DNA from: Amylostereum areolatum | Lineage: Eukaryota; Basidiomycota; Agaricomycetes; Russulales; Stereaceae | Reading direction: 5' to 3' | Assembly: GCA_012932865.1 (NCBI GenBank) | Contig: SAXG01000017.1 | Coordinates: 558,001 to 622,000, forward strand | Length of the DNA stretch: 64,000 bases | Part shown: one piece after another, positions 1 through 11,980 of the stretch | Layout of the letters: each line of letters starts with the position of its first letter | How positions within the stretch are numbered: position 1 is the first letter of the stretch | Made by a program: the position numbers and the translations under genes | Notes under the pieces: generated by a model | Seen by the model: only the letters and a program-made list of their open reading frames with translations | Told to the model about the DNA's origin: nothing | Database searches by the model: none

Positions 1-133
1 CCAGTGGAACAGACAACAGCAAGAACGACAACGAAACCTAGATTACAGCAATATGTGCATCATTCCACCGGAAGAAGAATCGCGAGGCGTTTGGAGGATA
101 CGTGCGTCGAGCGCATACGTATAGGGGACCTTC

Positions 134-2490
134 CTAGGCGGCAATAGCAACGGCGGGTTTTGTAGTGGAATCCTTCTTGGACGCATCCTGCGCGTCCTTG
201 ACCGCTTTCTGAGCCTTGCTTTTCTCTTCCTCGATCTCCTTCATCTTCTTCTCAAGCGACTCCTTCGTGTCCGCCCCCTTTGCGCTGTTGAACACGACAC
301 TTCGATGGTGGCCTGGGGACACCCATAGAGCCTGTTGCAGGGGCTGGCACGTTGACCAGGGGAGTTGAAGACGAAAGTCCGCGGTGGAACGACCCCGGGA
401 GTACTCGGCCGTCGGGATGCTGGAAAGTGCAGTTGGCACGGGTACAACCAGCCCCAAAGCGGCATTGCTGTACCTGAGATGCGGGCTTGGACAGGTGGTG
501 ATTGGAAGGATGTTGGAAAGTGCAGTCCCGACGAGTGCATGAGGCACCATAGCGGCATTGTACGGGAGCATGAGAAGGAGGAGGGGCGGGGGCAGGAGCC
601 GTGTGTGGCTTGTGCTCGACAGCTATAGAAAGAAAATGTCAGTAAGAGTCGTATGAGTCCCTGATAACAACCTGGACGTACCCATGGAAGGGTTAGCAAC
701 AGCGGGACTGACGTGCGCCCTGATACAATCCTTGTCTTTGCAGTTTTTGCCCTGCTCGCAAGCTTCGTTACTGAGGACAACCCCGCTTTCTGCAGTGGCG
801 ACGGGTGAAGGGTGAGACCAACGACAATGGGCGTTTGTGCACTTCAGGCCAAACTTGCACAGCGTCGGAGACTGTGGTCGCTCGGGTATTGCGAATGCAG
901 GGCGACCCTGGGGAACCTCCGGGGTTGGTGCTACAGGAGTAGGAGTAGACGCAGGGACCGAGGCGGAGACAATTGCTTGTGACGCGGTGGTCGATGGACC
1001 AGCTCTTTGTTCCTCTGATGGTGTCGGCCTCGAACCAGGTGCCCGGTTTCCTCCCCGCCCTCTATTGCCAAACCCACGTCCGTTACCCCGCCCGCGGCCA
1101 GCGCCTCCCTCCATGTGTATTTGGTGGTTCCCGGGGCCTTGAAAGCTATCCATAGCACCCATCATCCCCATCTCCTGCATTCCGCCTTGCATTGGGAAGC
1201 CCATCATCCCGGGATTTATCATGCCCAAGCTCGAAGCCATCTGAGCCATGAGTGCCATCTGGTTCATCATCATCTCCTGCAGCATCATCGGATTCGCCCC
1301 GCTCATCTGCGCGGCGGCTAAGGCGTTCATATCCATTTCGCTCATGTTGGGCGGGAAGCCGCCCATCATGTTCGGGTCTGGCATGCCGTTAAAGCGCTGT
1401 TGTACGTCGTCGTCGCGTGGGAACCCATTGGCATTGCGCGCCGGGCCGCCAACGCGTTCCAGGAGGCTACGAGGCGCGCTTGGTGCGGGGTGGCGACCTT
1501 CCCGAAGCATGGCACGAGGACCAATAGGCACGTCTGTGCGACGAGCCTTGTTGGGGCCATGTCCGCCGGGAGAAGGAGACCGAGCGGAGGCGGTACGCTT
1601 TTGAGCGGTGGGGGAAGTACTCGAGGTGGCCTGCGATAAGGCTTGTTGGTATAGAGGGGCGCCACTCCGAGGACCACTGGGAGGATTACGACGAGTAGAG
1701 TCGGCTGAGACATGGGGAGGGGGTTCGCGAGAGCTTAAGGAGGTGACGGTAGGCGTGGGTTCCGAAATCACGACCGGTGGGTTGGGTTGCTCCCCTTTTG
1801 CCGCCTCCGCGAAAAGCCAGTCTGTAAAGCTGCTGTCTGAAAATACCTATAAGTATATGCGTCGTGGAGAGTCAAAAAGGATGTATACCGAATTCGGGAC
1901 CGATGACTATTGAAGATAGGTTACAACTGGACATTGCACGGAGGAAAGAGCAGATACGCACGATCTTCAAGTTCGTTGGATATTTGTTCTGAAAACACAA
2001 ATATAACTATACGTAACGCTGGTAGAGCCATTACAACTTACCTGCCGACTTGTTGTTTATGATCATAATTGTGATATACTCGGCCATAACAGCGTCTGAA
2101 GACCTGATTAGTATTTTGACAAAAACGTGAATAGAGATTGATGTAGGAGGACGGATGGCACAAGCACGCGACAAAAGGGGAGAGGCTGTCAAGGTAGCGG
2201 TCAAGAGGCAATGCCGATTGGCCGAAACGTAGCCCACACAAACCAGACCAGGAGAGTTCGTTGCGATGGGAGGAAGGAGGTGAGGTGTGAAGGGTAGAAA
2301 GAGGAAACAAGAATGCGAACGAAAGCTAGGACGCTCACCTGGCTCCTGACCGTAGCGTCGGTTGACGAGCTCATCTTGGATGGCTTTCTGGAGACTGAGG
2401 TCAGTGCTATTCAGGAAGCAGATAAGATGTATCCAAACGCACCTGCAGGATGTCCGCGCGTTCAGTACCGATGGTGAGGCCAAAAGGCAT
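134..2490 (-). CDS. NAB2: Nab2-type CCCH zinc-finger nuclear poly(A) RNA-binding protein
   Basis: Likely binds poly(A) tails in the nucleus and couples 3' end formation to mRNA export. I read seven exons: 2490-2443, 2387-2339, 2095-2042, 1988-1962, 1906-1889, 1836-682 and 622-134. The first five encode a helical N-terminal domain (start MPFGLTIGTERADILQ, ending near SSFTDWLFAEA) typical of Nab2. The middle is Met/Gly-rich, followed by an RGRGNGRG-type RGG stretch. Near the C terminus are four Cx5Cx4Cx3H fingers: CKFGLKC.., CEQGKNC.., CRYGASC.. and CRFGAGC... The last exon changes frame at about 305-330: the fingers are in one frame, while the tail (ADTKESLEKKMKEIEEEK, ending AVAIAA) is in another. 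This could be an indel or an unrecognised 61-nt intron. Family call is firm; the last 60 residues are uncertain. Confidence 0.88.
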
Positions 2491-2769
2491 GATGAGGGCG
2501 TGAAGAGAGAGGTGAACACAGTCAACGTCGCTTCCGGCGGAGTTCTCCTTCGCGCTTAGTCAGCTCACGTGATAACAAACACCATTTTCGAATCTCTTTT
2601 ACTTATCTCTATGATGGAGTCAGTGCCCTCCGCTCACTGCTGGATATGAGTATTTACTGAGTACTGGGTACCGATCCTCAGTGAGTCTGTCCTGTATCAT
2701 GGTAGCCTTCACTCACCGCTCCCATCTAGATATGTGTGTATATTAAAAGTACAAAATTATAAGACTCAG

Positions 2770-4247
2770 TCACGGCGCGTCGCGCTCCCCCGCTGCATCA
2801 AGTCCGACACTTGTACGTGCTCGTTTTCTCGGACTTGACCCTCCAAGCTCGTCCCCAGCAGTCGTCTCTGCCTTCGCTCCCCCTGGGCTCCGTTTCCTCT
2901 TCAAATCTGCCGGTTCGCTGGTCCTCGTATCCTCCTCGGACACGAAGCTGTTGTAGCGATCCGCAATCGCATCTAACACGAGTCCCGTCCGCATGTCGAC
3001 ATACACCCCTTTCAGGATGACGTCCTCTGTGATAGAGACAAGGTTTGAAACCTCGGCATAGGCTCTTGTAACCCTGCGTGCGCCCGCCTTCATTTTCTCC
3101 TCAATATCGAGAGCATCGGAGAGGGCGATGTTCCAGCCGGGTGGCGCAGACACCTGGGAAGGATCAACCTCCCTGGCAGAGTTTGGTTCGCTCAGGTCCT
3201 CGGGCTGCTTGACGACCTGCACTGGACAGGATTCCCCATCGAGTTCCACGACTGTCGCGCTTGTGGATGCGTCTATCCAACGGCGTCAACTCTGGCAATC
3301 AAACCCAAAAGTTCAAGAGGAATCCGTACCCGTTCTTGCCACGCTTTCGCCAACAGGATGATTCACGACGGCGCTCAGCCTCTTGCGAGCCCTTTCTTTC
3401 GCCTTCATTCCCTTCATACTTCTTTCCATCTCCAAGCCACTGGCTTCATCTTCAGATGATATGCGGGGACCTTTTCGAGGAGGCCTCTTCCGAGACATGC
3501 CCTTCGTAGTCACACGTGAGGATGCGACAGGGAGAGGTTGCGTTGACGGAGATCTTCATCGCAGGGGATCTTAGTTGCACAATCAACCAACGAGCGCGGG
3601 ACTGACGTACCGGGCAACACCATCGGGGACATGGTCAAGTTGTTCAGTTGTGGTCGCTTTCGTCTTGGTACTCTTCCGTGCTTGTTTATTCTGCAATAAG
3701 CATCATTACTGATTTGAATTGTGGATATGTGGGAGGCGGGGTGAAGGGCACAATTCTCGAGTGACGAACCTCAGCGATGTTTTTAAGAGTAGGGCGAGGG
3801 AGTGCGCTGAGAGATTCGGCGTCCATTGAAGATCGACGGGGAAAGCCCTGGTTCAGAACGGACGTTTGGAAGACAAGAGAATATGGGATAGTGTATGGTG
3901 GTGGTGGTGGTGGTGGTTGAGGAGAAGAGTGAGGCAATACGAAAGGGAACAAGGACCAAGGCGTCGAAATAAGTCACACAATAGATGTTCTGATGTTGAC
4001 ATGGTGACCTGTTTCCTTGTTACTTACGTGGCCACGGACCCAGCCGAACCAGAACCGATCGCCGGGCAGCTCTAATTCTGCTTGTCGACGTCGACGATAC
4101 GCTACCATATTCATCGTCACGCCAGACGATTGTGTCGACCTCGATGAAAGCTTGTATCTTTCGCGACTCCGAGTCGTTCCCACCAAGGGCGTCCAGAATC
4201 TCCAGATGATCTGGACTCTCTCTAGCTCTTTCTTCGGCGTGACTCAT
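2770..4247 (-). CDS. Uncharacterised basic/charged nuclear-looking protein, multi-exon
   Basis: I do not recognise the family. The start MSHAEERARESPDHLEIL at 4247 opens a first exon to about 4028. Further short exons seem to lie near 3850-3780 (RRSSMDAESLSALPRP), 3690-3610 (KSTKTKATTTEQLD), 3575-3520, and 3510-3340 (SRKRPPRKGPRISSEDEAS, then KAKERARKRLSAVVNHP). The last exon, about 3290-2770, holds a helical segment (EKMKAGARRVTRAYAEVS) and ends in a basic tail with two likely nuclear localisation motifs (LKRKRSP, SPRKRARTS). The Lys/Arg-rich tracts suggest a nuclear protein. Exon joins are approximate, and I could not make the last two exons share one frame cleanly. It shares a roughly 60-nt upstream gap with the divergent oxidoreductase gene starting at 4307, so the two may share a promoter region. 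Confidence 0.5.
3897..3917. repeat. (GGT)7 microsatellite
   Basis: Seven perfect GGT units on the plus strand (ACC on the minus strand), in what I read as an intron of the minus-strand gene 2770-4247. Confidence 0.9.
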
Positions 4248-4306
4248 TAATCACCCCCCTTTTATCGCTCATCCACGGTCTTATTCTACTCAGTGCTCAC
4301 GGAAAC

Positions 4307-5908
4307 ATGGCCATATCTAAGACAGACAAGATCATCATCGTTGGCGCTGGATGTTTTGGCATCTCCACGGCTTACCACCTTCTCAAGCGTGGCTTTATCG
4401 ACGTCACTGTCATCGACAGATCTCCAGTGCTTCCCGCCCCCGACGCAGCAAGCACAGATATCAACAAAAGTGGGTTTCACGATCTCTTTCGTTTGTCCTC
4501 GTCTCATTGCTTCTACGAAGTTGTTCGATCTTCTTACCCCGACAGCTATTATACCAAACTCGCCCGTGACGCTATCTCGTCGTGGAAGGATGTTGAACTT
4601 TGGGGGAACACTTATCGCCAGTGCGTTAAACTGCTTCATCGGAAGATTGGCAGGGATTGATTACCTTCAGGTCAGGAGTTTTGGTTCTGGGCTCTGAGGA
4701 TGGCTCTTATGCACGGGATGCGTACGAGAATGACCGTACTATAGGTGCACGAGTCACAGAACTCGCCAACACTGAGGCTATACGTTCTGTGATTCCCTCA
4801 GGCCTCAGGACGGGCTCGTTCCATGGCTCGAGTGGATATCACAATATGGACGGCGGTTGGGCGTTCGCCGCCCAGGGAGTCTCCAAGATGATGGCCCAAG
4901 TTGAAAAATTTGGAGGGAAGGTTATACCAGGGAAGGCAGCGGCGGGACTGGTGAAAGAGGACGGCAGGGTGGTCGCGGTATCGTGTGCAGATGGGTCTGT
5001 TTTTGACGGGGATGTAGTTGTGCTCGCCTCCGGGTCGTGGACGGCCTCGTCTTTCCCAGAGCTGGACCTCAATACCCAGTGTCTAGCGACAGGGTGCGTT
5101 CAGATTCATGTTTCCAATATCTTATTCGCTATACCTGTTTCCCTCCAGTCAAAGCATTGCCGGGATCCAGCTGACGGCCGAAGAAGCGGACTTATACAGA
5201 GAATGTCCCGTCATCGTAAATTTCTCCACTGGCTTTTACATGTTTCCTGTGGGTTTCCATCTTTGAATCCCCTACACGAACTCTAATATCTTTGAATTAG
5301 CCCAATGATGACAACATGGTCAAGCTCGCACTCCACGCCGCAGGTTACACTGGATACCCCGCCGACTCCGACACACACATATCCACGCCACGCACAATTA
5401 CCTCTCATGGCGTGGATGGCCTTCTTATACCCCGAGAAGTGGCGAAACTGCTCAGGGATACTTTGTGGGATATCTATCCCGAGCTTGCCGAGAAACCGTT
5501 TGCAATGACGCGTTTATGCTGGCGAGCTTGTTTCTTGCAAGTCTCCTTTCGATATTCTGACCCAATGCCGTCCAGGTATACCGACTCTCCTGACAGCAAC
5601 TGGATCATCGGACCTCATCCTTCTCTCTCAGGCTTAGTACTTGCCACGGCTGGTAGCGGTCACGCTTACAAGGTAACAATGCCTATTCGTCTTCGTCCTC
5701 GACTCCGTAATACTGAAAGCGTCGACAGTTCTTGCCTGTCATTGGTAGCCTTGTAGCAGATGCTATTGAGGGAAAGATGGATCCTGCAGCGGTCGAGAGG
5801 TTCTCGCCAGAACGACGGTTTATGTATGTGGACGGTTCGCGGAAGCCCGCGGAGAGGCTGGACCTGGCGGATACCGTTATGTGTACGCCGGACGACCTGT
5901 TACCTTGA
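4307..5908 (+). CDS. FAD-dependent amine oxidoreductase (DAO family), copy 1
   Basis: Member of the D-amino-acid oxidase/sarcosine oxidase superfamily that oxidises secondary amines; fungal relatives act on sarcosine, pipecolate or fructosyl amino acids. The N terminus has the Rossmann FAD-binding signature VGAGCFGISTAYHLLKRG at about residues 10-27. Spliced exons then give SSYPDSYYTKLARDA, GYHNMDGGWAFAAQG and LASGSWTASSFPELDL. A C-terminal FAD-contacting block (ATAGSGHAYK, then VIGSLV) precedes the end CTPDDLLP. About six introns of 45-70 nt break the frame and all join in phase. The exact substrate cannot be read from sequence. It is followed head-to-tail by a clear paralogue at 6104, and its 5' end is divergent from the gene ending at 2770. 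No peroxisomal SKL-type C terminus is seen. Confidence 0.88.
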
Positions 5909-6051
5909 TCGTTCTGGTCAAAAATATTTCATATTTATGATCCTTGCGAAAAGATAACTTTTGATGCAACAGATTTCCCGTCCATGACTCCATGCCTATC
6001 GTACTCACGTGCATGACTGTTATCTATGATTCTTACAACGCAGGATTCAGC

Positions 6052-6059
6052 TATAAGTA
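6052..6059 (+). promoter_or_regulatory. Possible TATA box of oxidoreductase copy 2
   Basis: TATAAGTA about 45-50 nt before the ATG at 6104. Position and sequence fit a core promoter element; no transcript evidence. Confidence 0.35.
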
Positions 6060-6103
6060 TAGCCGACTTTCCCATCCACCACCACGGTCCACACCCCAGC
6101 GCT

Positions 6104-7723
6104 ATGCCAGATAAGGTCGTAATCGTCGGCGCAGGATGCTTCGGAATTTCGGCCGCGTATCACCTCCTCAAGCGTGGATACCCGGACGTCACAGTAATTG
6201 ATAGGTCCAAGGTGCTGCCTGCTCCTGATGCTGCCAGCACGGATCTGAACAAAGGTTCGTATCTCGACGTCCAGTATCTCGGTACTCACCCTGCTTTACC
6301 CAGTCGTTCGAACATCTTATCCTGATGAATTCTATACAAAACTTGCTCGTGCCGCCCGGGAAAGCTGGAAAGATACTGACCGGTGGGGCAGAGCGTACCA
6401 TGAGTAGGGTTGTTAGTCTGTCGTCGATTCAACTCGAACTGACGACTATCTGGTCCTAGGTCTGGGGTCCTTGTCACTGGCTCTGGAAATGCGCCAGATG
6501 TCGCAGACTCATACCAAAATGACCTTGCAGCAGGTGCCAGGCTGATAGAGACGAAGGATCCCCGGTCGATTCGCTCGACCTTTCCGCCAGACGTTCCCAT
6601 CGGTGCTCTTGATGGCTTCTTCGGATTTCTCAACCAGGACGGAGGTTGGGTGGCCGCTGCAGAAGCTGTCGCGAGCATGACGGTCGAAGTTGAGGAATTG
6701 GGTGGCAAGATCGTTCCAGGAAAACTGGTCACCGAGTTGGTCAAGAAAGATAGTCGTGTTTCGGGCGTGCGATGCGCAGATGGGACGAGCATCGAAGCTG
6801 GCCTGGTCATCCTTGCGTGCGGTTCTTGGACTGCCTCCTCTTTCCCGGAATTAGACCTGGGTGAACGATGTTTTTCAACCGCGTATGTTTCTTTTCTTCG
6901 AAATCCTCGATCTCGCGTTCATGCTTCGGGATATAGACAAAGCCTTGGATTTTTCCAGCTTACCCCCGAAGAAGGCGACAGATACAGACGTTGTCCTGTT
7001 GTCATTGACGAAGCCGATTCGCGGTTCTGCTTCTTTCCCGTGCGCTGTCGCTTACCTCCTAAATTCATTGCTAGACATACGCTGAAATCTCGACATCCAG
7101 CCTACCGACCAGAACGTCGTCAAAGTCCAGTTACACGGCGCTGCGTACAGTCGTTACGTTTCTGGCCTTCCAGGCGCCTCCCAACCAATTTCAACGCCAC
7201 GCACGGTAACGTCCCACGGCGAGAATGGCCTCCGCATCCCCGTCGACGCTGCGAAACTTCTCCGGGAGCGTTTGCGTATGGTGTACCCCGAGCTCGCAGA
7301 CAAACCCTTTACGAGCACGCGAGTTTGTTGGTGAGCCTTTCGATTCCTTACAATGTGAGTAACGTCGCCGACATATCAAAGGTACACCGATTCTCCTGAT
7401 AGTGACTGGGTAGTTGGACGGCACCCGTCGTATCCTGGGTTGGCCCTGGCCACTGCAGGAAGCGGCCATGCATTCAAGGTATTCACTTGACTCCCTTAGG
7501 ATCTCGCGTCCGAGCTGATGCTACAGTTATGCCTGCCATGCAGTTTTTACCCGTCATCGGGTCATTGGTTGTGGACGCCGTCGAAGGAAAGCTGGACCCC
7601 CAGATCGCCGACAAATTTGCGGTTAATCGTGGGTTCGCTCGCACTGGCGGGTCCCACGGAGGGGCCGCGCTGCAAGACATGGAAAATGTCGCGTTCTGTA
7701 CACCAGAGGACCTTCTTCCTTGA
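6104..7723 (+). CDS. FAD-dependent amine oxidoreductase (DAO family), copy 2
   Basis: Tandem paralogue of the gene at 4307, with the same intron layout. It starts MPDKVVIVGAGCFGISAAYH, carries the same DRSKVLPAPDAASTDLNK segment just before the first intron, and keeps the inner blocks LNQDGGWVAAAEAVASM and LACGSWTASSFPELDLGE. The C terminus (ATAGSGHAFK, FLPVIGSLVVDAVEGKLDP) ends CTPEDLLP. Introns join in phase throughout, so the copy looks functional. Differences from copy 1 lie mainly around the active-site loops (for example DADSRFCFFP-like in place of FSTGFYMFP), which would suit a changed substrate. It ends only 125 nt from the 3' end of the convergent phenylalanine ammonia-lyase gene. 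Confidence 0.87.
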
Positions 7724-7848
7724 GTGTGGAAGCGACGCCTGTGGTGGAGTTTTGGAGATCAGCTCGTATTCATGTGTAGTAGCGTGTTCTCCGCCCTTTC
7801 AGTGTATTACAAAATGAACTGTCATGGTCAATGCATCTAGCCACTCTT

Positions 7849-10419
7849 CTACGCAAAGAGTCCTGCGACCGTCCCCTGCATTTTCCCATCTCGAATGGCC
7901 TTCAAATGAGATTAGCAGCATATCGCGCACGTAGACGACCAGAAGCGCGCACCTCGTAGATTAACGAAACGTTTTCACCGATTGTTTGATCCTCCACCCC
8001 CAGTCCATTGGCAAACAATTTTTGGTTCTCCGCACCATGCATCCTAATTCCGAGCCTGACACGTACAAAATCGTACAGGGGGCGTGTCTTCTTCAAATAT
8101 TCGCTAGCAGGCGAAGTGCCCCGGGCCCCAGAGAGGAACTCTACACGCAAGGCCGCCAAGAGCGCCGACGCACGCGCGGCAACGGCATCACGGAACTTGG
8201 TAAAGGAAGACAGAGTACAGACATCCATATTTGCCTTGGTAAAGGCATCGATGAGGATAGGAGTCGAGACCGACGCGACCTTCACCATACGAGGAACAGC
8301 ATCCATCGTTGTCGTGCTGTCCAACGAGTCGTACATGGCCGTGATGAGCTTGTTGTTAAGAGAGGGGTCGCTACCAGCCGCGGAGAAATACGCATGAAAA
8401 TGGGTAGAGGTCTCTGTTCGAACAATGTCGGCAAGTCCCTTGTTGAACTCGATCTGTAAGGCACGTATGTCCAAGGCTATAAAGAAGGTTTAGCTACTGC
8501 ATACTTGAGTGAAAAAAGCTTACCTTGACAAAGCAGGTAGAGATAGGTCGCTGTGAGCATGGAAAGAGCCTCGAGGGCAGTGATAGTCGCTCGCGCGGAT
8601 ATAAGAGCCAGAGAACTACATGGACGTTAGCTACAATGGTCGTGGAGTTCATGTACGGAAACTCGCTTTACAGCTTGATTGTGCATCTGCTGATTGAATA
8701 TGCGTCGAGACCGGGTTGGCAAGGAATCCCAACTCGCTGACGTAGGATGCCGCGGCGATATCGAGACCCTTTGCGTGGTAATTGAGTGAGGGGTCGCTAG
8801 CGGCGAGCGATGGCGGAAGACCGCGGTTCATTGCGGGGTTCACCAACTCCGTCGCCTGTGCAAAGAGTAGCTTGCCAATGTGATGCAGAGCAAGGCGCGT
8901 CTTCTCCATCGCATTGGTGACCGCCATTGCTTGAAAGTTGCCACCATGATGTAGCTCGCCTGTCTCACCGTCGAATAGTGGGTTATCCGTGGCTGGGGAA
9001 GGGAAGTCAGATCCTGTACCCAGCCTAGACGACAAAAGGCGCAGTGACTCACTGGAATTACATTCTGTCGTGACCGTCTTAAGAGCGGAGACGATGTCCT
9101 CTATCTGAGGTCCAAGGAATTGAGGAGCAGTCCGCAGCGGGTAACGGTCCTGTCGAAGTTCACCTTGATCTTGGTCGATGGTAACATCCTTTTCATGCCC
9201 AATCGCCAAAGGGCTATTCTCGAGAAGGTCCCATATTGTTCGTGCGGCTTCAATCTATGCATAAACACGATGAATAGCGCCCGAGAGAATGTAGTATTTC
9301 CTAGGGGCTTACTTGGCCAGGATGGGGACGTGCGACCTCGTGGATGAAAGGGGCGTAATTAGCGCGTATGCCCAGCAATGCTTCCGTTCCCATGGCCGTG
9401 CAAACTTGCGCCAGCAAGGCAAGGTGGGTAGCATCGTGTAGAGCTAACGCCCCCACTGATGCTGAGAAGGCTGTGCCATTCATAATACCCAGGTGTTCCT
9501 TTGCAAGCAAGGGCAAAGGCTCTATTCCATGCGCCGCCAAAGCATCACGAGAAGAGACCACTTGTCGTCCACCTACGGCCGTGCCGTCAAAAGCCCGAAT
9601 GGAAGGGTTGGCTACGATAGTTCCTGCGATGTAGGACAGTGGAGTAAGATCTACGTGGACGTCAGCCTGGTACAACGAGGAAAGATTATACGCTCAACGT
9701 ACCTCCCGACGCCGAGATGCTTCCACGCAGAGGTATGAACGGGGTGATATTTTCACGCAGGAGCTCGGACATCTTCTCAAGAAGTTCCCAACGGACCGCA
9801 GAGTGGCCCCGAATCAACGAATTAATACGGATAAGGATGGCACCGCGAACCCACGACTCGGGCATACTACTCGAGGCAAAAGGGTCGGAAAGGGGGAGAA
9901 CTGCAGGCGCGCTTGTAACGGAAGGTAAGATGCCGGTATGATGGTGCTGTAGCAATGCATGTCCCAATGCGACGGTGTTGTTGGTGCGTGTGTCAGCTGC
10001 GGTAAGGATGAGCAAGGATTAAAGCGAAGTAAGCAAGCGAAACGGGCTCACCGCTCCCGCCAAATCCCGTGCTAACACCGTACACGCTTCGAGCGGCGTC
10101 GACGGCATTGACAATTACATTGCGAGATTTGCGTACGCGCTCCCGGACCTCGGTAGAGCCATCCAGCGACACAGACGCGTTGTACCGGGCTGCGGCAACC
10201 ACAGCGGATATATTCAGCGAGTGTCCGTCGACGACTATGTCCTTTCCATTTCTAAGCAAGAAAAGTTACGAACGTGAACTCGTCTGAAATAGTGAGCACG
10301 TACTTGTAGCCTTCAAGCTCGTTGCACTGCTGAATAAACTGAGAGACAAGGTCCGATGGAGAAGGTCGATGCTTAAAGTCGGAAGCGGCAGTCTGAGTGC
10401 GGTTTGTGGAAAAGGTCAT
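7849..10419 (-). CDS. PAL: Phenylalanine/tyrosine ammonia-lyase, copy 1 (downstream)
   Basis: Deaminates L-phenylalanine (possibly also tyrosine) to trans-cinnamate and ammonia. The start at 10419 gives [20 protein letters not shown]. The family block [13 protein letters not shown] is followed by the MIO-forming Ala-Ser-Gly in RGSISASGG, placed at an exon end near 9705. Downstream blocks include [44 protein letters not shown] and [20 protein letters not shown]. The last exon is reached through a small intron near 7902-7955, giving [15 protein letters not shown] and a stop at 7849. About eight introns. The basidiomycete enzyme is the usual size (around 700 residues). Same strand and structure as the PAL gene at 11981-14534, indicating tandem duplication. 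Convergent with the oxidoreductase ending at 7723. Confidence 0.95.
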
Positions 10420-11980
10420 GATGTATAGGGTTCGGGAGGATGGTGGGGGTGTGGTAAGAGCGATCTTTCGCTGACCACGAATCTTATGAGGGCGTATGAG
10501 TTGTTATGTCCGCCCATACTAAGCCCATGATCGAAATGGGGTGAGACGGGTCCATAGATATCGAGAAGATCCGGCCGTGACGGGTGAAAGCCCCCGCATG
10601 GGGGGATGGCCAACCCTTGGGCTACTATGCTACTAGCCGCTGGACTGACATTATGTCAGAGCGTCACTACAGGGATATTACCCCGATCAATTAGGGAGAC
10701 ATTGGCATTCATTCTCGGAGTTCACGATACCATCTTCTGTACCCTCAATCGGCCCTGCGAGAGGGAAGGATGGTTTAGAAGACCGCGCCAGCGTGGGCGT
10801 TCCGCACTGGCGGACTTCCCTGATATACAGAGGTATTCTGTGCGGATATAGTCAGCATACTCTGTTGGATGATATGCTGTGAAGGATGGGAGCAGAGACG
10901 GAAGGAGTGAAGAGTTAGAGAAAGCTGAAAGACACCGATTCACGGGCGATCCCGAGGTTAAGGGATGTAAGTCACAACTGCTTCTTCCACTGTTGAGTGA
11001 CATAGAAGAGGTGCGGGTGATAATGCGAAGACGACATAAGTTCGGTGAGCTGGTTGAGTGGGGTTCTGTATGAGTAGTAGTATCGCATCCCTTGTCGATG
11101 CCAAACCGAAAAAATGGAAGTAGTCGCGATCACGTGCTGAGAAAGTCTTGCCTCACCGTTGTGGAGTCGACGTCGCGTCCAACGCGTCCTTAAAAATCGG
11201 TCGAAGGCCAGCCTTAACGCGTATGTAAATTGAGATGAAGAGCTTTCGCGTAATATCCTCCGATTTTATCCTAGAGAACGTACAACTCCGCTTAGGCATC
11301 ACTAAAAGCCCACTACGCCGGCCAGACCTACACCGAGCCAGAACTTGACTGTTCATCGTACCAGTGTGCTTACCAGATCTACGAATGGTAGTACATCGAT
11401 AAGAGCTATGAGAAGCTCTCGTTAAAAGTTCAAGTTTGCCTTGATACAGTTTTGGCGGTCAGAAAATCAACGCAGGAACGCTCGCATGTTCTTTCTTCTA
11501 GGCTTCGTGAACCTGCGCGAACCGCGTAAGTTCCGGAAGATGCGACCCTCGATCCTGCAGTGATAGGATATGGTCCGTCCGAGTCGTAACCACACGATGA
11601 AGTCTGCGGCAGGAAATCGCAGATCTTGTGATGGTTCTTCGAATTTGGACCTGGTGTGCCATATAGACGTCCAGGCAAGTGCGCATGGCGCTGGCATGCG
11701 ATCAGTCCATAATGTTTTCCGATTTGTAGCAGCTCCCGTCACAGACCTTACCAGAAGACAGTCGTTCTGGTATACTGCATGGATGGATGGTGCGAACGCC
11801 GGGGAAGAAGCCGATGAACGGACAAGTGATATGGATTAGTAACCTCGAAGACAATGAATTGCGTATGCGACTCGTAGATGCTAGTAATCATGAGTACAGA
11901 TTGCGGGTTGGCGAGAATAAGGATACTCTAAATGCTATGAACGTAAACTACAAACGGGTATCAAGCGTTCGAGAGGGCCC
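10420..11980. other. Intergenic region between the two PAL genes
   Basis: About 1.56 kb upstream of PAL copy 1 and downstream of copy 2. Open frames here are short, overlap on both strands and match no family I know. It must contain the copy 1 promoter; no clear TATA box was found near 10419. Confidence 0.6.
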
